DNA of 64,000 nt from Lineus longissimus (GCF_910592395.1 NC_088321.1:4094001-4158000), one strand, 5' to 3'. Shown: positions 1-13,588, counted from the first letter of the stretch. The notes: generated by a model from the letters alone, not told the origin. Numbers and translations are program-made.

Positions 1-2629
1 CAAGTAGGCCTACTCTATCACTCAACACATTCAAATCATTTGTAGCTTCTATGTTAAGTAAAACTAAACGAAACAGAGAGAGAGCGATTTACTTTCCACA
101 GAGGATTTTCATGATAATAAATTCTGAAATATTCGTGAAAAAAATTTTAATAAAGAAATTTGGATGAGGATTTCGAAATGGACGATAGAGAAATTAGATA
201 GCGATTTCATAAACTGTGATATTGCATATTTCAAACATGGAAACTAGTAGAATTAGCCATGGACGTCTTTATGAATTATATATAAATTACACTACAGGAG
301 AACTAGATAAATATCACTACAAAAGAGTCAACTATTAAAGGTGTCAATAACGAGTAGATGCAAGAAACTGATACAGGTGAATTTATTAAACATGTTGAAA
401 GACACTTGCTTTACTATTTACATGCTATAGTTTCACCGGTCTAAGTCCGCTGGATTATATATTTCATGAAATCAAAAACAGACCAATCCGAGACACGACG
501 TCGAGTAAAACCGGACAATATGGTTTTGCTAACGCGATGTCAATGTAAAACATGAGGAATCGCATCAGGCGGCAATAATATCGTATTTTACCTTTGTTGA
601 TTATTCAGGAACGATATTCAAGAAATGATCTCATGTTGGTGAATCTAGAATGTGTATTGTTTTTTTCTGGTTTTTATCGTGCGTATGCATCCGCTTAGAA
701 CTCCGATCTTTTGTTGAAATTGTAACTTTCAATTATTTGTCTTTTTTGGGGGAGGGTGAGGATGTTAAACATTGAAATAGGTGTAGTTTTTTTTATAATC
801 CTTAATGTACTTATCAATCGATCTATTTGTTTAAAAAACCCACAAACCACACCAGGGTCTTTCAAATAAAGAGTCAGGCCACGGCAAGTTTCTTTTGATC
901 CCACAGCTCTCTCGGGCAATTAACTGGAAGCCATTGTGAAGCCCTTTTTAATTCAGCTACAAACTGAGCTGAGGTGCAAAACAATGATGGAACGACACCA
1001 AAGTTCAACGAAAAAAAATTACTCGGCACATGAGGTACACAATGATTTATCGCGTTACAAATACATAGAATATAAATTATATTGATGTGAACGATCTAAG
1101 AATTCAAGCAGATGTGTTGAGTAGCTGCTAATTGCCAAACATAACAATAATCAAATCGCAGTTAAGCTGATCACTGATCGCTTTACAATTTGTTATAAAA
1201 AATCCATAATTAGGTTGTAATCAATAGCAAACTTGGCACATGTAATGTAAATTGTTTCTTATGAGGTGACTCAAAAATTGATGTAAACATCATAAATGTT
1301 TGTGTTCTGGTTTTTTTACCGTGAACGCGAAATTAAACCAGCTATAAAACTCGTTGTAGTCGGACAAAATTAATAGGATATGAATATCCCATTAGATGAC
1401 AACAACCGGAACTATGTGGTACCCTTCGATTGTCCATTAAACACCGACGACATACATGTACTAAACTGCTAACCACAAAAATATATATGTGATGCTGTGG
1501 AATAGAAACGCTTTTCGTAAATTATTTTCAAATCAGTGCCATCACTTCTCCTCAAAACTGTCGAAAAGCAACATGCGAAACTTATCGCTTTTCATAAAAA
1601 TGTTATCTGAATAGTTTTATAGAGATCAGTGACCTTGAAGCTGGCGTATGCTTTAAAACGGGGTGTTTGTAACGGCCATGTTCAGCTGATCGAAGAATTG
1701 TTCAAATTCCTGTCATGCGGAATTGGCTTGGGTGTACCACATGACCCGAGAGAACCCCGTCCCTACGCGCGTCTTCCGAAATGGGTGGTGGCTTTGATGT
1801 TGAAGTCATACGTTCCCGTGTTGCCTGACTCTTTATTTTGAAAGACTCTGGTCACACCGACCTTTTAGAGCGTGATGATCTGATGACATGTTCAGTCATT
1901 TCTTCTGGGGGTAAACTAAGCACCATTATTGACCCTGTTCAGAGTCAGGTTTCAAACCTAGCTATCCCCAGTACATACATGTACTACCAAATTGATTGAA
2001 TATGCAGGTTCAATAGAATCTTTGCTCAACCGAAATAGATGCACCACTTTCGCCCCACAATTTCAAAGATGTATATTAAGTGTGAATTGAACATATTGGT
2101 TATGAATAACAACAAATTGGAGCCAAACTCACCGATTTCCTGTGAGGTATAACTCTCTTTTAAATATTCCAAAAAGCATATACAATGTACTCCTTTCTAA
2201 GTCATGAACTAAATGGATAAATAATCTTATACATGTGAAACTTGAATTGGTTCAAGTGGTCAGCTGATGATTTCCTCCTTACCATGCAGGCTATCACTGA
2301 TAATAGCAAAACAGGTTAGAACTAGATCTGACTAAGCACGGACATTTTGTTTAATCTTCAAAAAATGTCTTGTATAAAATTTTGTTTTATCTACAGCTCA
2401 TCAGTCACACTGTCTGTTGGCGTGTGACGTTTAGCAAGCCAACAAGCAAGACTGCAACAGATGAACATGCCGAAAGGCCTGGTGCAATGCCAGGCTGGGG
2501 TCAAGAAGCGCAAAAGTGCCATGCGCTTATGCATTTGGTTTCCAACATTTCACTAGAGGTTTTATTCGTCTGCTACGGCGTTTCTTTCCAAATTGGTTAC
2601 CAGCGCCACCGCTAACCGGATAGCATTTG
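1..2629. other. AT-rich non-coding stretch, no gene recognised
   Basis: Short open frames occur on both strands, but none shows a recognisable protein motif. An acceptor-like site near 2396 is followed by about 170 bases of open frame, without a convincing donor or similarity to any family I know. I see no repeat arrays here. Confidence 0.5.
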
Positions 2630-2870
2630 TACTGACCGCTATATATGAGGCAAGACCACAATTGATTTTTTAAGCCTTTTAACAGTTAAATTGTCAATGT
2701 TTGACCGCGACGCATCAAATACTGCGTTCGGTTGTGAATCTGAAATTTAGATTATGTTATTCCGGACAGTCGGGCAGGTAAATGGTGAAAAATAAACTGG
2801 TAATTGACCACGGAAATTTTTTGATAATCGACAAATTAGACAGACTTTGATATTTCCACTCTTTTCAGCC
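2630..2870 (+). repeat. dispersed repeat, copy 1
   Basis: The sequence around the CCGGACAGTCGGGCAGGTAA motif recurs in reverse complement at about 37815-38030, inside a kinase-gene intron. A more diverged relative lies at 7329-7625. Several interspersed copies indicate an old mobile element. Its termini are not defined and I see no coding capacity. Confidence 0.7.
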
Positions 2871-5134
2871 AACTGGCAGAAAAAACTCAAAACACGCCCC
2901 CTATTACCCAATTAGCAAAATTCGAAATTAGTTTTTTCATCAAATAATTTCTTTATATCTGTAGACTTGCCACAGCAAATATTTTTTCAATACCTCTGCA
3001 AATATGTACTTGATAGTTAAAAACATGCACTCGTCTAATTGATAGGCCTCGACCCTCCAACCTAGGAATATTCATTAGTGGTCTTGTCTCATATTGTTAA
3101 GCCACCCACTGAGCCCTCTGCAGCGCCATGTTATTTTTATACGGAACGCCCCCACGCCAAGAGTTACTTTGAGAATGGAAACCCCCTCAACCTAATGGGT
3201 GATGTCATTGTCAGTGCAAAATACTCGATCACCTAATTCCTACATGGATTTCTATTAGGATAGGGGAAGGATATGTCTTCTAACAATTGTGGCAATAATA
3301 AGTTCTAAAGTAACGCCATGAATAAATTGACTTGAGTGACTCTAATTGTATGAATGAATTGTCGTCTGCTATGACTGCAAGTGAACCTGCATCGGCTATT
3401 GGTCAGGAGTTTATGACGGTTCATTGTATTTGAGGTTACACCCTGTGATGTAAGATGACCTGTGTGGACAAAGTGGTACAAATATAGTTAGCTGAAGCTG
3501 GTAAAAATCAGTAACCAAATATTTACTGATGGTGTCCACAGTGTCACCTGCCTTGTGTGTGGTCTCACTGTACTGTAGTATTGGGGATGGAGCGCATCAC
3601 CCAAGATAACCACAAAACGCAAACACGATTCCCCGGGAGAAAAGAGCGGAGTGGCCTGGGGATTATATTGAGTTTGTTATTAAGCACAGACCGTTGCCCT
3701 TTTCCTTAACAACCCATCCCGAGGTCCATCCCAGCCCACGCACGCAGACACCTGACCACTGATCGTCACGCAAAGCACACTGTCAGCAAGAAATCACTTA
3801 TGAGATGCTAGAGGGGAGGACCAAGGCACTTGCCAAAAGCCAAAAGGATTTTCATTTTTCGGCGGTAAAATATCATGTGTAACTTGAATTTAAATCAGAA
3901 AATTTTGAGGCAGCATCAAGATGTAATTGAATGCAGAACCAACCTTATTTTTTTATATTTTTGGATGACCTGCCAGGATTTGTGTGGGGAGCAAACAATG
4001 AAGGAAAAATGCTGTAACGTGATTTTATTAATCCTGGGATGGTGAAAAATAAACTGGTAGTTGACCACGGAAATTTTTTGATAATCGACAAATTAGACAG
4101 ACTTTGATATTTCCACTGTATATCTGTAGACTTGCCACAGCAAATATTTTTTCAATACCTCTCCAAATATGTACTTGAGAGTTAAAAACATGCACTCGTC
4201 TAATTGATAGGCCTCGACCCTCCAACCTATAAAAATTCATTAGTGGTCTTGTCTCAGCCACCCACTGAGCCCTCTGCAACGCCATGTTATTTTTAGACGG
4301 AAAGCCCCCACGCCAAGAGTTACTTTGAGAATGGAAACCCCTCAACCAAATGGGTGATGTCATTGTCAGTGCAAAATACTCGATCACCTAATTTCTACAT
4401 GGATTTCCATTAGGAAAGCGGAAGGATATGTCTTCTAACAATTGTGGCAATAATAAGTTCTAAAGTAACGCCCTGAATAAATTGACTTGAGTGACTCTGA
4501 TGGTTCATTGTATTTGAGGTTACACCCTGTGATGTAAGATGACCTGTGTGGACAACGTGGTATGAATATAGTTAGCTTACGCTGGTAAAAATCAGTAACC
4601 AAATATTTACTGATGATGTCCACAGTGTCACCTGCCTTGTGTGTGATCTCAACTACACCCGTACTGCTAAGTATTGGGGATGGAGCGCATCACCCAAGAT
4701 AACCACAAAACGCAAACACGATTCCCCAGGAGAAAAGAGCGGAGTGGCCTGGGGATTACACTGACTTTGTTATTAAGCACAGACCGATGCCCTTTTCCCT
4801 AGCAACCCAATCCCTAGGTCCACTCCGGCCCACGCACCCAGACGCCTGACCACTGATCGTCACGCAAAGCACAGCTGTCAGCAAGAAATCCCTTGAGATG
4901 CTAGAGGGGAGGACCAAGGCACTTGCCAAAAGCCAAAAGGATTTTCATTCTCCAGCGGTAAAATATCATGTGTAACTTGAATTTAAATCAGAAAATTTTG
5001 AGGCAGCATCAAGATGTAATTGAATGCAGAACCAACCTCATTTGTTTATTTTTTTGGATGACCTGCAAGGATTTGTGTGCGGACCAAACAATGAAGGAAA
5101 AATGCTGTAACGTGATTTTATTAATCCTGGGATG
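2782..5134. repeat. direct tandem duplication of a ~1.2 kb segment
   Basis: Copy 1 (2782-4038) and copy 2 (4039 to about 5134) both begin with ATGGTGAAAAATAAACTGG and both end near ATTTTATTAATCCTGGGATG. Copy 2 has small internal deletions and point differences. The copies share AT-rich non-coding sequence and a GC-richer tail with no conserved reading frame, so this is a segmental tandem duplication rather than a gene pair. Confidence 0.85.
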
Positions 5135-6329
5135 ATTCTAGCAAATGCACTTGAAAGAATAGTCTTTGTGAATTCATGATGATATGCATAGCCCCTTAAA
5201 AATGAATTCCCTATTTATGCTCTGGACATAGTTTCAAGTCTTCTAAAGGCGATTAAGCTCAACCATTTTTACATTTTCTCGGGCGGTAAAAATGTAACTT
5301 ATCCGGCCTTTCCTGTTTAAAAGTCCGGCGCAGATCAGTTTGCTAAGTCTGATGAACATGTTGATAAGGGTTCCATTCAGAAACTCGTCTATGACTTGAT
5401 GATGCGTCAATTACTTTGATAATGATTTAGGTGCAGGAAGGGTATTGTGTTGCTGGTGCGAAATTCGCTTTGAATTGATTTGAACCATATGTCCCAAAAT
5501 GTTGTGAAGCAGAGAAAAGTATTGAAAAAAACGTTAGTTATACTTCGGGCCCCAAAACCTTGAAGTTATCGAAAATTCGTGATTCGACCGACCAGGATTA
5601 TAAATCTACTTCTATTTTGCCGTAGCCTTAAAAAATTATAAGCGTGCAGAGTGAGAGTGCCATTTCACTTTTCACTGGACAATGGCCTAAATATTTATAA
5701 TAGGTGACTCACGAAGATAGAATCACTATTCAGTCCGCATGATAGGAGAATCACCGAAAGCAATTGACCTTCTTTATGAGTTTTATTTTTGTTCACCTGT
5801 CGGGACATGGACTTCATTCGGGATGGGAGATAACACACCAAGGAGCACTTGACTTTTATAAGTTTGACTATGTTATCAGTAGCCAAATAAATCATACCAA
5901 GTTATTGAACACAAGGGATCAAATATCACCATAGAAACCGATAACCTATAGAAAAATCGAATGTCAAATACATGTACAGGCCAGATAAAAAATCACTGAA
6001 AACGTGAGATCGTCCTTTCTTTCTTGCTGTGCATCGGGAGAGGGCGTATTTTAAAGATACATTTATATAAGTGAAGACGTCGTCAAAACCAAGGCCTGGT
6101 GGTTCAGGGCAAATTAAGTCACTAACCCAGTGTTAACTTTCACTCAGCTTTATCTCCTTCAGTTAGCCCGGTAAACTTGATGCAGAGCAATGCCACACAA
6201 GTGGCCAACGTGTGTTAAACAACCAGCCCAGGGATGTAGAAAGAATAATATCAATACGCCTCCGTCTCAAAAACCATTGAGAAAGAGAACTATGTACTTT
6301 AACTAACGCTTATATATGTTTTTAAACAG
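5135..6329. other. non-coding stretch, nothing recognised
   Basis: AT-rich sequence without a recognisable exon, tandem repeat or inverted-repeat element. Confidence 0.4.
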
Positions 6330-6415
6330 GTGCACACTGACGCTTTCTCAACCACTTGTTTCCTCCAAATTGCCAGTGGATTTGAACTGTGAGGGTGTGA
6401 GGGCGATTTCTCTAG
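6330..6415 (+). CDS. candidate internal exon of an unrecognised gene
   Basis: An 86-nt open segment lies between an acceptor (TTTTTAAACAG) and a donor (GTATAG). In the open frame it encodes 28 residues, including LSQPLVSSKLPVDLNCEG. It ends one base into a codon, which matches the start phase of the candidate exon at 10189-10314. I recognise no family, and no upstream exon was found. Phase agreement over three exons is the main support. Confidence 0.35.
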
Positions 6416-7328
6416 GTATAGTAGGCTACTCTAGAGACTGTTTTAACCCGCGCCTTTACATGTTTTTTAAACGTATTGACATTATTGACAATGGTTTTCT
6501 AAATTACTTTTCTTTATCTCACGAGATAACCACTACATTTGATCTACGTTGATTGCTTGGAGTCTTTTGTTTGGTTAGGTGCTCTTGAGACGCTCGTTTA
6601 GGGATGGCCGCTTGATAATAAGCTATTAATTGGGTGACCTTGTCATGAGAGGTATGCGTACGTAAACATCGGGCGACAGTGATAACACACTGCTGTCGAT
6701 AAAACCTGAGAATAAAAGTGGTATCGATCGAACCTCACCATTACCTCTCATGATGATCATAATTGGCAGAATCCAGCCCTTTCGTTTCTGACCAGAGAGA
6801 AAATTGACATGGAAGTGTTCGCTTCTGCGTGATCAACTGAAAAACTAATGCAATTTAGCCTTCTGTGTTTGTGCCCAAGACTCACATTAACTTTTATCAA
6901 ACTTGTAAAGCATATTACATATTCTGAAAGTGTCTGTTCTGTTCATAAAACCAAGCAGATATCGTGATATTCATGGCCAGCACTTTTGTTTCTGACTATA
7001 CTCCATGACATAGAGAGGATAGGCTGAAGGAAAGTCCAACTTCGGAATTCTCAGCCTGCTGTGATTGTACCTAGGATGCCCATCTACGTTTGTCTAATGT
7101 GTAAAACATATTACATCTTCTGAAAGAATCTCTTCACATTAAAACCTTGTAGACATCGTTAGAATTCGCAGACTGTGTAGCACTTTTATTTCTGACCATA
7201 TTATTGTTACCCGTCACAGCAAAACCAGGCACAGGTCTCTCGAAGCTTGGCAGGATGAGACGGACTAGTCGTTCACTTTTGTCTGCCTCTGGCATAACCA
7301 TCAATTGGAGGCCTATCAGACTCGTATG

Positions 7329-7625
7329 ATATCCCGACAGTCGGGCGAGTAAGTGATGACATTTAAAATTTAAACTGGTTGTTGTTCACAGATATTTTTA
7401 GAAAATCATACAAGTTTGATATTTTGACACATTTCACCCCTTCCCGCGCCCTGACCAATTGGCAAAATATCAAAATCGTTTTTTATAAAATGATTTCTTT
7501 ATATCTGTACCAAAAATTGACCTTAAAAACTCGAGTCTAATTGAAAGGTCTGAATCCTCAAACCAAAGAAATCTAATCTTGTCTCAATGAGATAGACTTT
7601 TTTTGGGGGGGGGGGTGATAATTTT
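7329..7625 (+). repeat. diverged copy of the CCGACAGTCGGGC dispersed repeat
   Basis: It starts with a CGACAGTCGGGC motif and follows the same order of sub-motifs as 2765-3100: an AAACTGGTTGTTG-like block, a TTTGATATTTT block, TTTCTTTATATCTGTA and a late CTTGTCTCA block. Divergence is high, so it is an old copy. It ends near a poly-G run. Confidence 0.6.
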
Positions 7626-8857
7626 GAGAATCCAGCAAAAGTTTATTTTCCTGTTAACATAACATCCCATAACTCTCCTACCGAGGAAAGTGATCTGGAA
7701 AAAGCCATGATTTCTAGTCCAGCCAAAGCAAACAGTTCAGCACCACCTCTGGCCATGCAAGTTATTGATAAACGCAAGAGTATCTATGTTGCTTGTGAAA
7801 CGACTTTCATGACCAGGGGCTTATATAGTTTCAAAGTGATTGCGTATTGACAAGTTAGACAAATCAGTGAAACCTTCCATAGCGGACACCTCTTTATTAA
7901 GGACAAGAATGATTTAAGCACATTCTAAATGTCGATCAAGATGACCAGCGCAAGAATTTTGTGTTAAAACTAGACCATCGCGGCCAATACAGCAGGCCTG
8001 GGACGGAACGAACTCAGATATGACAGAGAGTTTCGGTCATGCGCAAACAGGACGCCTAACATGGTACAATACCAGAAATCCCCGACCTCGAACTTGCGCA
8101 TGCGCACTAATTACCATCTCGGCCGATCAACGCAGTAGTGCGCTTAGCTTAGGGCAATCTCCAAAAGCTGAGTTAATCAGGCGGTGGGGAGCATTACGCA
8201 CTTTGCCGATAGCCCATTGGTTTCCTCTAATGTCTGGCTAATACTGTGCAAAATTTCAGTGAATTTAGTCAAAAAAATCCTTTGTCCACCTTTGTACCGC
8301 CGCTTTGCATGCATTGATGAAGTTCAAACAGGGAAAATCAGGAAAATAAGCCTTTGAGGCGTTTTTACGGCTCAAAAACTGGCATTTCTAGAGATAATAT
8401 TTTAGTTGCCGATAGATCCGCGAGAGGGCAATACCATCTAGAGTCATAATAACACTGCTTCTGGCGTTTTGGAACATTTTTTTCTTTGTCCACTTGCATG
8501 CCGAAATTGGAGGTTTTAATGATGTGACAGCAAAAAATTGAATTGGTCATTGCGAGGGGGTCACTAGGGAGCTTGGGGGGTTGATCTATGCAATATACCT
8601 AGTTTTAAATCGTGCTTGTTTCATGCTAATGTGAAACACCATCATTCTGATACTACTGAGATTTAAATTTTTCACTCTAGATTTTAAATGAAGTTTGAAA
8701 ATTCATTTTTCACTTGATGATCATGCTAATCATGACTGCATGAGTCCAGTTTCCCTGCACCCAAAGTTTATTACTGATGGTAGCTTTCCTATATCTAATT
8801 GTCTAATGTAAAAAAGTTGGGCATTTTGTGGGGGGTGTACTGTGGTCTTGGCCTCTC

Positions 8858-8905
8858 CTACTTTGGGGGTGGGGGTGGGGTGGGGGTGGGGTGGGGTGGA
8901 GGTTG
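8858..8905 (+). other. G-rich tract with quadruplex potential
   Basis: Consecutive runs of three to five G separated by single T or A residues form a purine-rich tract on the plus strand. It meets simple G-quadruplex spacing rules. No gene context gives it a role. Confidence 0.5.
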
Positions 8906-9204
8906 GTCTTGTTGGCATCCAGGTTTGAGATATCATAAAACTCTTGACTGGTGTTATTATGGACTACTCGTTTTTCTCTCTTGTAATTCGGCAATTTTAT
9001 ATCAGATAACAAAGCGTAATTCAAACGGATACCGCATCTCGTTGAGGCTGCCATTGTGATTGATTGCTGCGAGCTGATTCGTCAATGGCGGCACGTGACT
9101 GATTACACTGGCGGCCTCTATCGGACGGCGTTGGTCGGGTTTTTCTGGTGTTGATACATCATCAAGTCAGGTTGCAATTAGCATTATCGCAGCTGCCTAG
9201 GTAT

Positions 9205-9312
9205 AAGGAATTGATACCGAACTGGCGGTATCGGTTGTCTCACCAAAACCGCGAGGGGTCGAGCAAGGAATGTAGACCAACCGATTGAGTGGTTTTGGCG
9301 AGACAGAAATTG
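9205..9312. mobile_element. foldback element remnant (AAGGAATTGATACC family)
   Basis: The left arm AAGGAATTGATACC and the right arm AGAAATTGATACCTT are inverted, and internally TGTCTCACCAAAACCGC is mirrored by GGTTTTGGCGAGACA. The motifs recur at 10945-11110 and, in opposite orientation, at 57270-57434. This is a small non-autonomous palindromic element. Confidence 0.7.
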
Positions 9313-10188
9313 ATACCTTACCAACTTCTGATATATATACGTTTTCCCCACGCTCCCGCCAGGTGGCCAGTGTGTAAAATAACGTTAGTATAAGTTATCA
9401 ATTTCTGCTCTATAAAACCTCTTAAATTAAATAACGAATAGTGTGGTTTTAAATGCTTTTTGGCTGTTATCATATTTTGCAGCAACCCAAGCAATCGGTT
9501 GCCTTACCCAGAGTCTTTCAAATAGACCGAGGTTGCCGTGGTTTTGGTCAACAATTAAGCTTCACCGGAACGCTTTTGTGAGACAATCAATATTGATTAT
9601 GCCGATTATGCATCAATGCCGACAGTGAGATAGCAATTTATATTCTTAAACAACGAGCTGTAATGTACTGGTTTTAGATGCTTTTGAAAGACTGTGCTAT
9701 AATTAGGGATCTACTTAATTTTTGTGAAAGGGCAAACGTATGCAAATATATATATTCTCTATTTTCTAATGTTAATTGATCACGTAGATGGGCAGTCAGT
9801 CGCCTTTAATTTTATCAAATTAGCCCGATTAACACAGTTTGTTTGCGGGGAATTTTTAGCATGGGGTTGTAATAAAACAATTCAGGTAGAAGTAATTTAA
9901 TAAGTTCAACGGTTAATGTATAAGAGCAAACTAAATTACAAAAAGTCCCCTATATTCAAAATAAGAACCAAGTGCTAGTCTATCTAACCAGTAGCTAGTA
10001 GAAGTTCTTATCAAATCTATATTTGGGTTCTGGCCAAAACGGGTGGTCGAGGACTTGATATACGACTTCACATGCCTCGATCTGGGTTATTCTTGTACTA
10101 ATGGGCGGGATTCCGGGCCGAAATCGTCTCCTGTGATTGACATTATTATATTTGTCTTGGTACTGTAGATCACTATTTTTGTACATAG

Positions 10189-10314
10189 GGTCCGTGGCTG
10201 ATAAACTTCCATTTACAGAGGGTAAGACACGGGTGTATATCAGAGACGTCCGGCAAGGTCTTAGTTATTACCTTCATGTTCACGACAAGCCTATGATGAA
10301 CAGACCTATCAAAG
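10189..10314 (+). CDS. candidate internal exon of an unrecognised gene
   Basis: A 126-nt segment with a good acceptor (TTTTTGTACATAG) and a strong donor (AAAG then GTGAGC). The open frame includes KLPFTEGKTRVYIRDVRQG and then YYLHVHDKPMMNRPIK, which looks like real protein rather than chance translation. It starts after one base of a codon and ends after one base, fitting 6330-6415 before it and 14304-14437 after it. I do not recognise the family. Confidence 0.5.
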
Positions 10315-10559
10315 GTGAGCATCTGATGAAGACTGGCTAGTCCTCGCCCGCAAAAGTAGTCAGAAAACCAGACGTCTGGGATTTTTTGGCAGGAATCGTT
10401 TATTTAGTATGTAATGTGGTCAGTAAGGAGAGCCGTTGCATAGTGATAAGATCACAGGGCTCATAATCGGGATGTCTTGGGTCCGAATCACTGAAAGATC
10501 ATCATTTGTTTCGTCTTTGTCATTCCAGACCAGCAGTAAATTGGTACCTTACTTGCATA

Positions 10560-10925
10560 TAGATGGCGAAATGTGATTAAGGAGATGATACTGAAGGTAT
10601 TGCATTTCTTTTAGTGAGGTTTTTGGCCGGATTTGGATCCAAACAATGGTACTTAAAAGTACCATTGTAAACAAGTGTTGTAGCTTTTTCTAGCAAACCC
10701 CGCTCATTATGTCACGTCGGTGGTGTGTGTCTGTCGCAGGGGACGGAGTTACTGACTCATTAAAGTCCCTCATTTTCACCGACAGGTACAACATTGCGAA
10801 TTCTGAAGAGCGCCGGTTGGTTAAGCTCTTGGTTCGGGCTTTTTAATCTCTGTCGTTTTACCGTCTGTACATTTTGCAACCATTGTATTTTCATTTTAAT
10901 GTTCTCCTTTTAGGAGGTTAATAAT
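10560..10925 (+). repeat. ~370-bp dispersed duplicate, copy 1
   Basis: It aligns with 13205-13575 over most of its length, sharing the CGCTCATTATGTCACGTCGG block and the final CTCCTTTTAGGAGGTTAAT block. Differences include indels, so the copies are not recent. In both cases a foldback-family element follows within about 20 bases. Confidence 0.75.
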
Positions 10926-10944
10926 GTTATTATTATATTATTAT

Positions 10945-11110
10945 TGCTTGTCTCACCAAAACCGCGAGGGTGGACCTAAAATGTAGACCAAAAACGAGGC
11001 AGCTGGAGTCGACGTTTCGGCAAACATTTCAGATCCAGCCGAGCGGTTTTAGTGAGACAATCAATACCGACAGTGAGGTATCAATTTCTACTCTAAAAAA
11101 ATCTCAAATT
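10945..11110. mobile_element. foldback element, AAGGAATTGATACC family
   Basis: Inverted arms TGTCTCACCAAAACCGC and GCGGTTTTAGTGAGACA flank a roughly 70-bp centre, followed by GAGGTATCAATTTCTACTCT and a run of A. It matches the 9205 and 57270 copies. It lies immediately after the 370-bp repeat, the same relation as the longer foldback element at 13589. Confidence 0.7.
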
Positions 11111-12081
11111 AAACAACGAAAAATAATACACTCCCTTTTACTCAGCTAAAATTACCATTTTGCTGAGTAACCCCGACTCTCAGTCTTTAAACAAAGAAAA
11201 CAAAGGAATAAAAGAAGAAACTGAGATTTTTATTCATTGTTAACATAGATTTGTTCAACAAGTATGATCAGTAATGGTATCCATGTATCTAATTAAATCA
11301 TCCATTTCTCACAAGTATCTGAAGTGCCCAACTGCATTTAGTCAAATGCAAAATAACAAGAGCACTGTCTTCAAGAATTTAGAAATACTGACTAAATTCA
11401 GTCGTTGTCTGAAGTGTCATCAATTCGAATTGTCAATTTTTTTCTAATTTCAAAACATCCTTTTATAATCTGACCTAATTGAGGCAGTTAAAGCAAGGTG
11501 TGAAGATGACTAATTTAGTCAAATGCATGCTCAGAATAAACACAAAAATAGTGTCCACTATCTACAATACTCACATGTTCTGACCAAATTGAATTTGAAT
11601 TCAGTCATTCAATGAATTGTTTTAAATGCAATCGAAAAACTGTTTCTACTTCAGAGGCCTAAGCATGATGAAATTAAATACGATTTTCTTGTTTTCAAAA
11701 CACAATTAAGTAAAACAGCAATGTAAACTATGCTAGATCTGCAAATCACAGAGATACAAACGAAAATAACGATATCATAACAGAAAAATTGTATCTATCA
11801 AATCTTAGAAAACGACAGACAAAGTTGCCAGGATTTTTATGAACGTTACTGACGATAGTAATGTAAGTGATGACCCTAGTGTTACCGGTAGTAAGGGCGA
11901 GTTAGAGTCTAATTTTGTTTCAGATGATGACTATGTACCTGCTGTATAGCATGACGCTAGTAATAGTGATGGGGCTTTTGATGGTGGCCCACGTGGAAAC
12001 AATTCGTCTGGGGATGAAGACATGCCCCCCCCCCCCCCCCCCACCCCCTCAGAAATCCTGAGAAATTCGGCGATTTAAGTG

Positions 12082-13031
12082 TTAATCTACTGGTATGATA
12101 TTATACTTAGAACACGACACCAAATCAGAAGAGCCGATGGGTCGGTGTGCCGGTGTAGACAGTGAGGCCCTTAATCTACTGGTATGATATTATACTTAGA
12201 ACACGACACCAAATCAGAAGAGCCGATGGGTCGGTGTGCCGGCGTAGACAGTGAGACCCTTAATCTACTGGTATGATATTATACTTAGAACACGACACCA
12301 AATCAGAAGAGCCGATGGGTCGGTGTGCCGGCGTAGACAGTGAGACCCTTAATCTACTGGTATGATATTATGCTTAGAACACGACACCAAATCAGAAGAG
12401 TGGATGGGTCAGTGTGCCGGCGTAGACAGTGAGACCCTTAATCTACTGGTATGATATTATGCTTAGAACACGACACCAAATCAGAAGAGCCGATGGGTCG
12501 GTGTGCCGGTATAGACAGTGAGACCCTTAATCTACTGGTATGATATAATACTTAGAACACGACACCAAATCAGAAGAGCCGATGGGTCGGTGTGCCGGCG
12601 TAGACAGTGAGGCCCTTAATCTACTGGTATGATATTATACTTAGAACACGACACCAAATCAGAAGAGTGGATGGGTCAGTGTGCCGGCGTAGACAGTGAG
12701 ACCCTTAATCTACTGGTATGATATTATGCTTAGAACACGACACCAAATCATAAGAGCCGATGGGTCGGTGTGCCGGTGTAGACAGTGAGGCCCTTAATCT
12801 ACTGGTATGATATTATGCTTAGAACACGACACCAAATCAGAAGAGCGGATGGGTCGGTGTGCCGGCGTAGACAGTGAGGCCCTTAATCTACTGGTATGAT
12901 ATTATACTTAGAACATGACACCAAATCAGAAGAGCCGATGGGTCGGTGTGCCGGTATAGGCAGTGAGGCCCTTAATCTACTGGTATGATATTATACTTAG
13001 AATATGACACCAAATCAGAAGAGCCGATGGT
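12082..13031. repeat. 89-bp tandem array, about 10.7 copies
   Basis: The unit runs from TTAATCTACTGGTATGATAT to GACAGTGAGGCCC with an exact 89-bp spacing between successive starts (12082, 12171, 12260). Copies differ by a few substitutions, for example GAGCCGATGGGTCGG versus GAGTGGATGGGTCAG. There is no conserved frame, so it is non-coding. Confidence 0.95.
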
Positions 13032-13204
13032 CGAGAAGATTTTGAACCTTTAGATATATTTCAAAGTAATCATTTTAAGCGTATTTTAGGTCTGCCAAAG
13101 AGGAGCCACCATTGTAGCTGTTGGCGGCCCTCGATATAAAACCGGTATCCGCTGTAGTTATAAATGGAAAATTTGTCGTTTTTTTCTATTTTTAAACAAC
13201 AGTC

Positions 13205-13575
13205 TCCGGCTTGTTTTTTAAATACATTTCTTTTAGCGAGGTTTTTAGCAGGATTTGGATGTATTAAAGGCACGCTTTTAATAAATACCATTGTGAACAA
13301 GCGACTAGCTCCTACTGTTGTAGCTTTTTCTAGCAAACCCCGCTCATTATGTCACGTCGGTGGTGTGTGTTTGTCGCAGAGGATGGGGTTACTGACTCAC
13401 TAAAGTCCCTCATTTTCACCAACAGGTACAACATTGTGAATTCTGAAGAGCGCCGGTTGGTTATGCTCTTGATTCGGGCTATTAAATCTGTCATAATTTT
13501 ACCGTCTGTAAATTTTGTAACCCATCATAGTACAGTATTTTATTTCATTTCGACGTTCTCCTTTTAGGAGGTTAA
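13205..13575 (+). repeat. ~370-bp dispersed duplicate, copy 2
   Basis: Second copy of the sequence at 10560-10925, with scattered substitutions and indels. It ends at GGAGGTTAATGAATATTATT, directly before the 633-bp foldback element. Confidence 0.75.
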
Positions 13576-13588
13576 TGAATATTATTAC

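Larger units (their letters stand above)
6416..10188. other. probable intron or intergenic DNA with old transposon remnants
   Basis: It contains a fragment (about 7208-7275) of the TGTGACC-type inverted-repeat family seen complete at 45800-45989, a diverged relative of the 2630-2870 repeat (7329-7625), a G-rich run and foldback-related sequence at 9205-9312 and about 9375-9640. No other exon is supported. Confidence 0.5.

Noticed and set aside
1629-1841. A 70-codon plus-strand gene near the window start
   Set aside because: No recognisable motif, no splice or promoter support, and composition like neighbouring non-coding DNA.
11840-12060. piggyBac transposase N terminus
   Set aside because: An acidic stretch with SDDDYVP is suggestive, but it stops quickly and no DDD catalytic core or zinc-binding tail could be found nearby.
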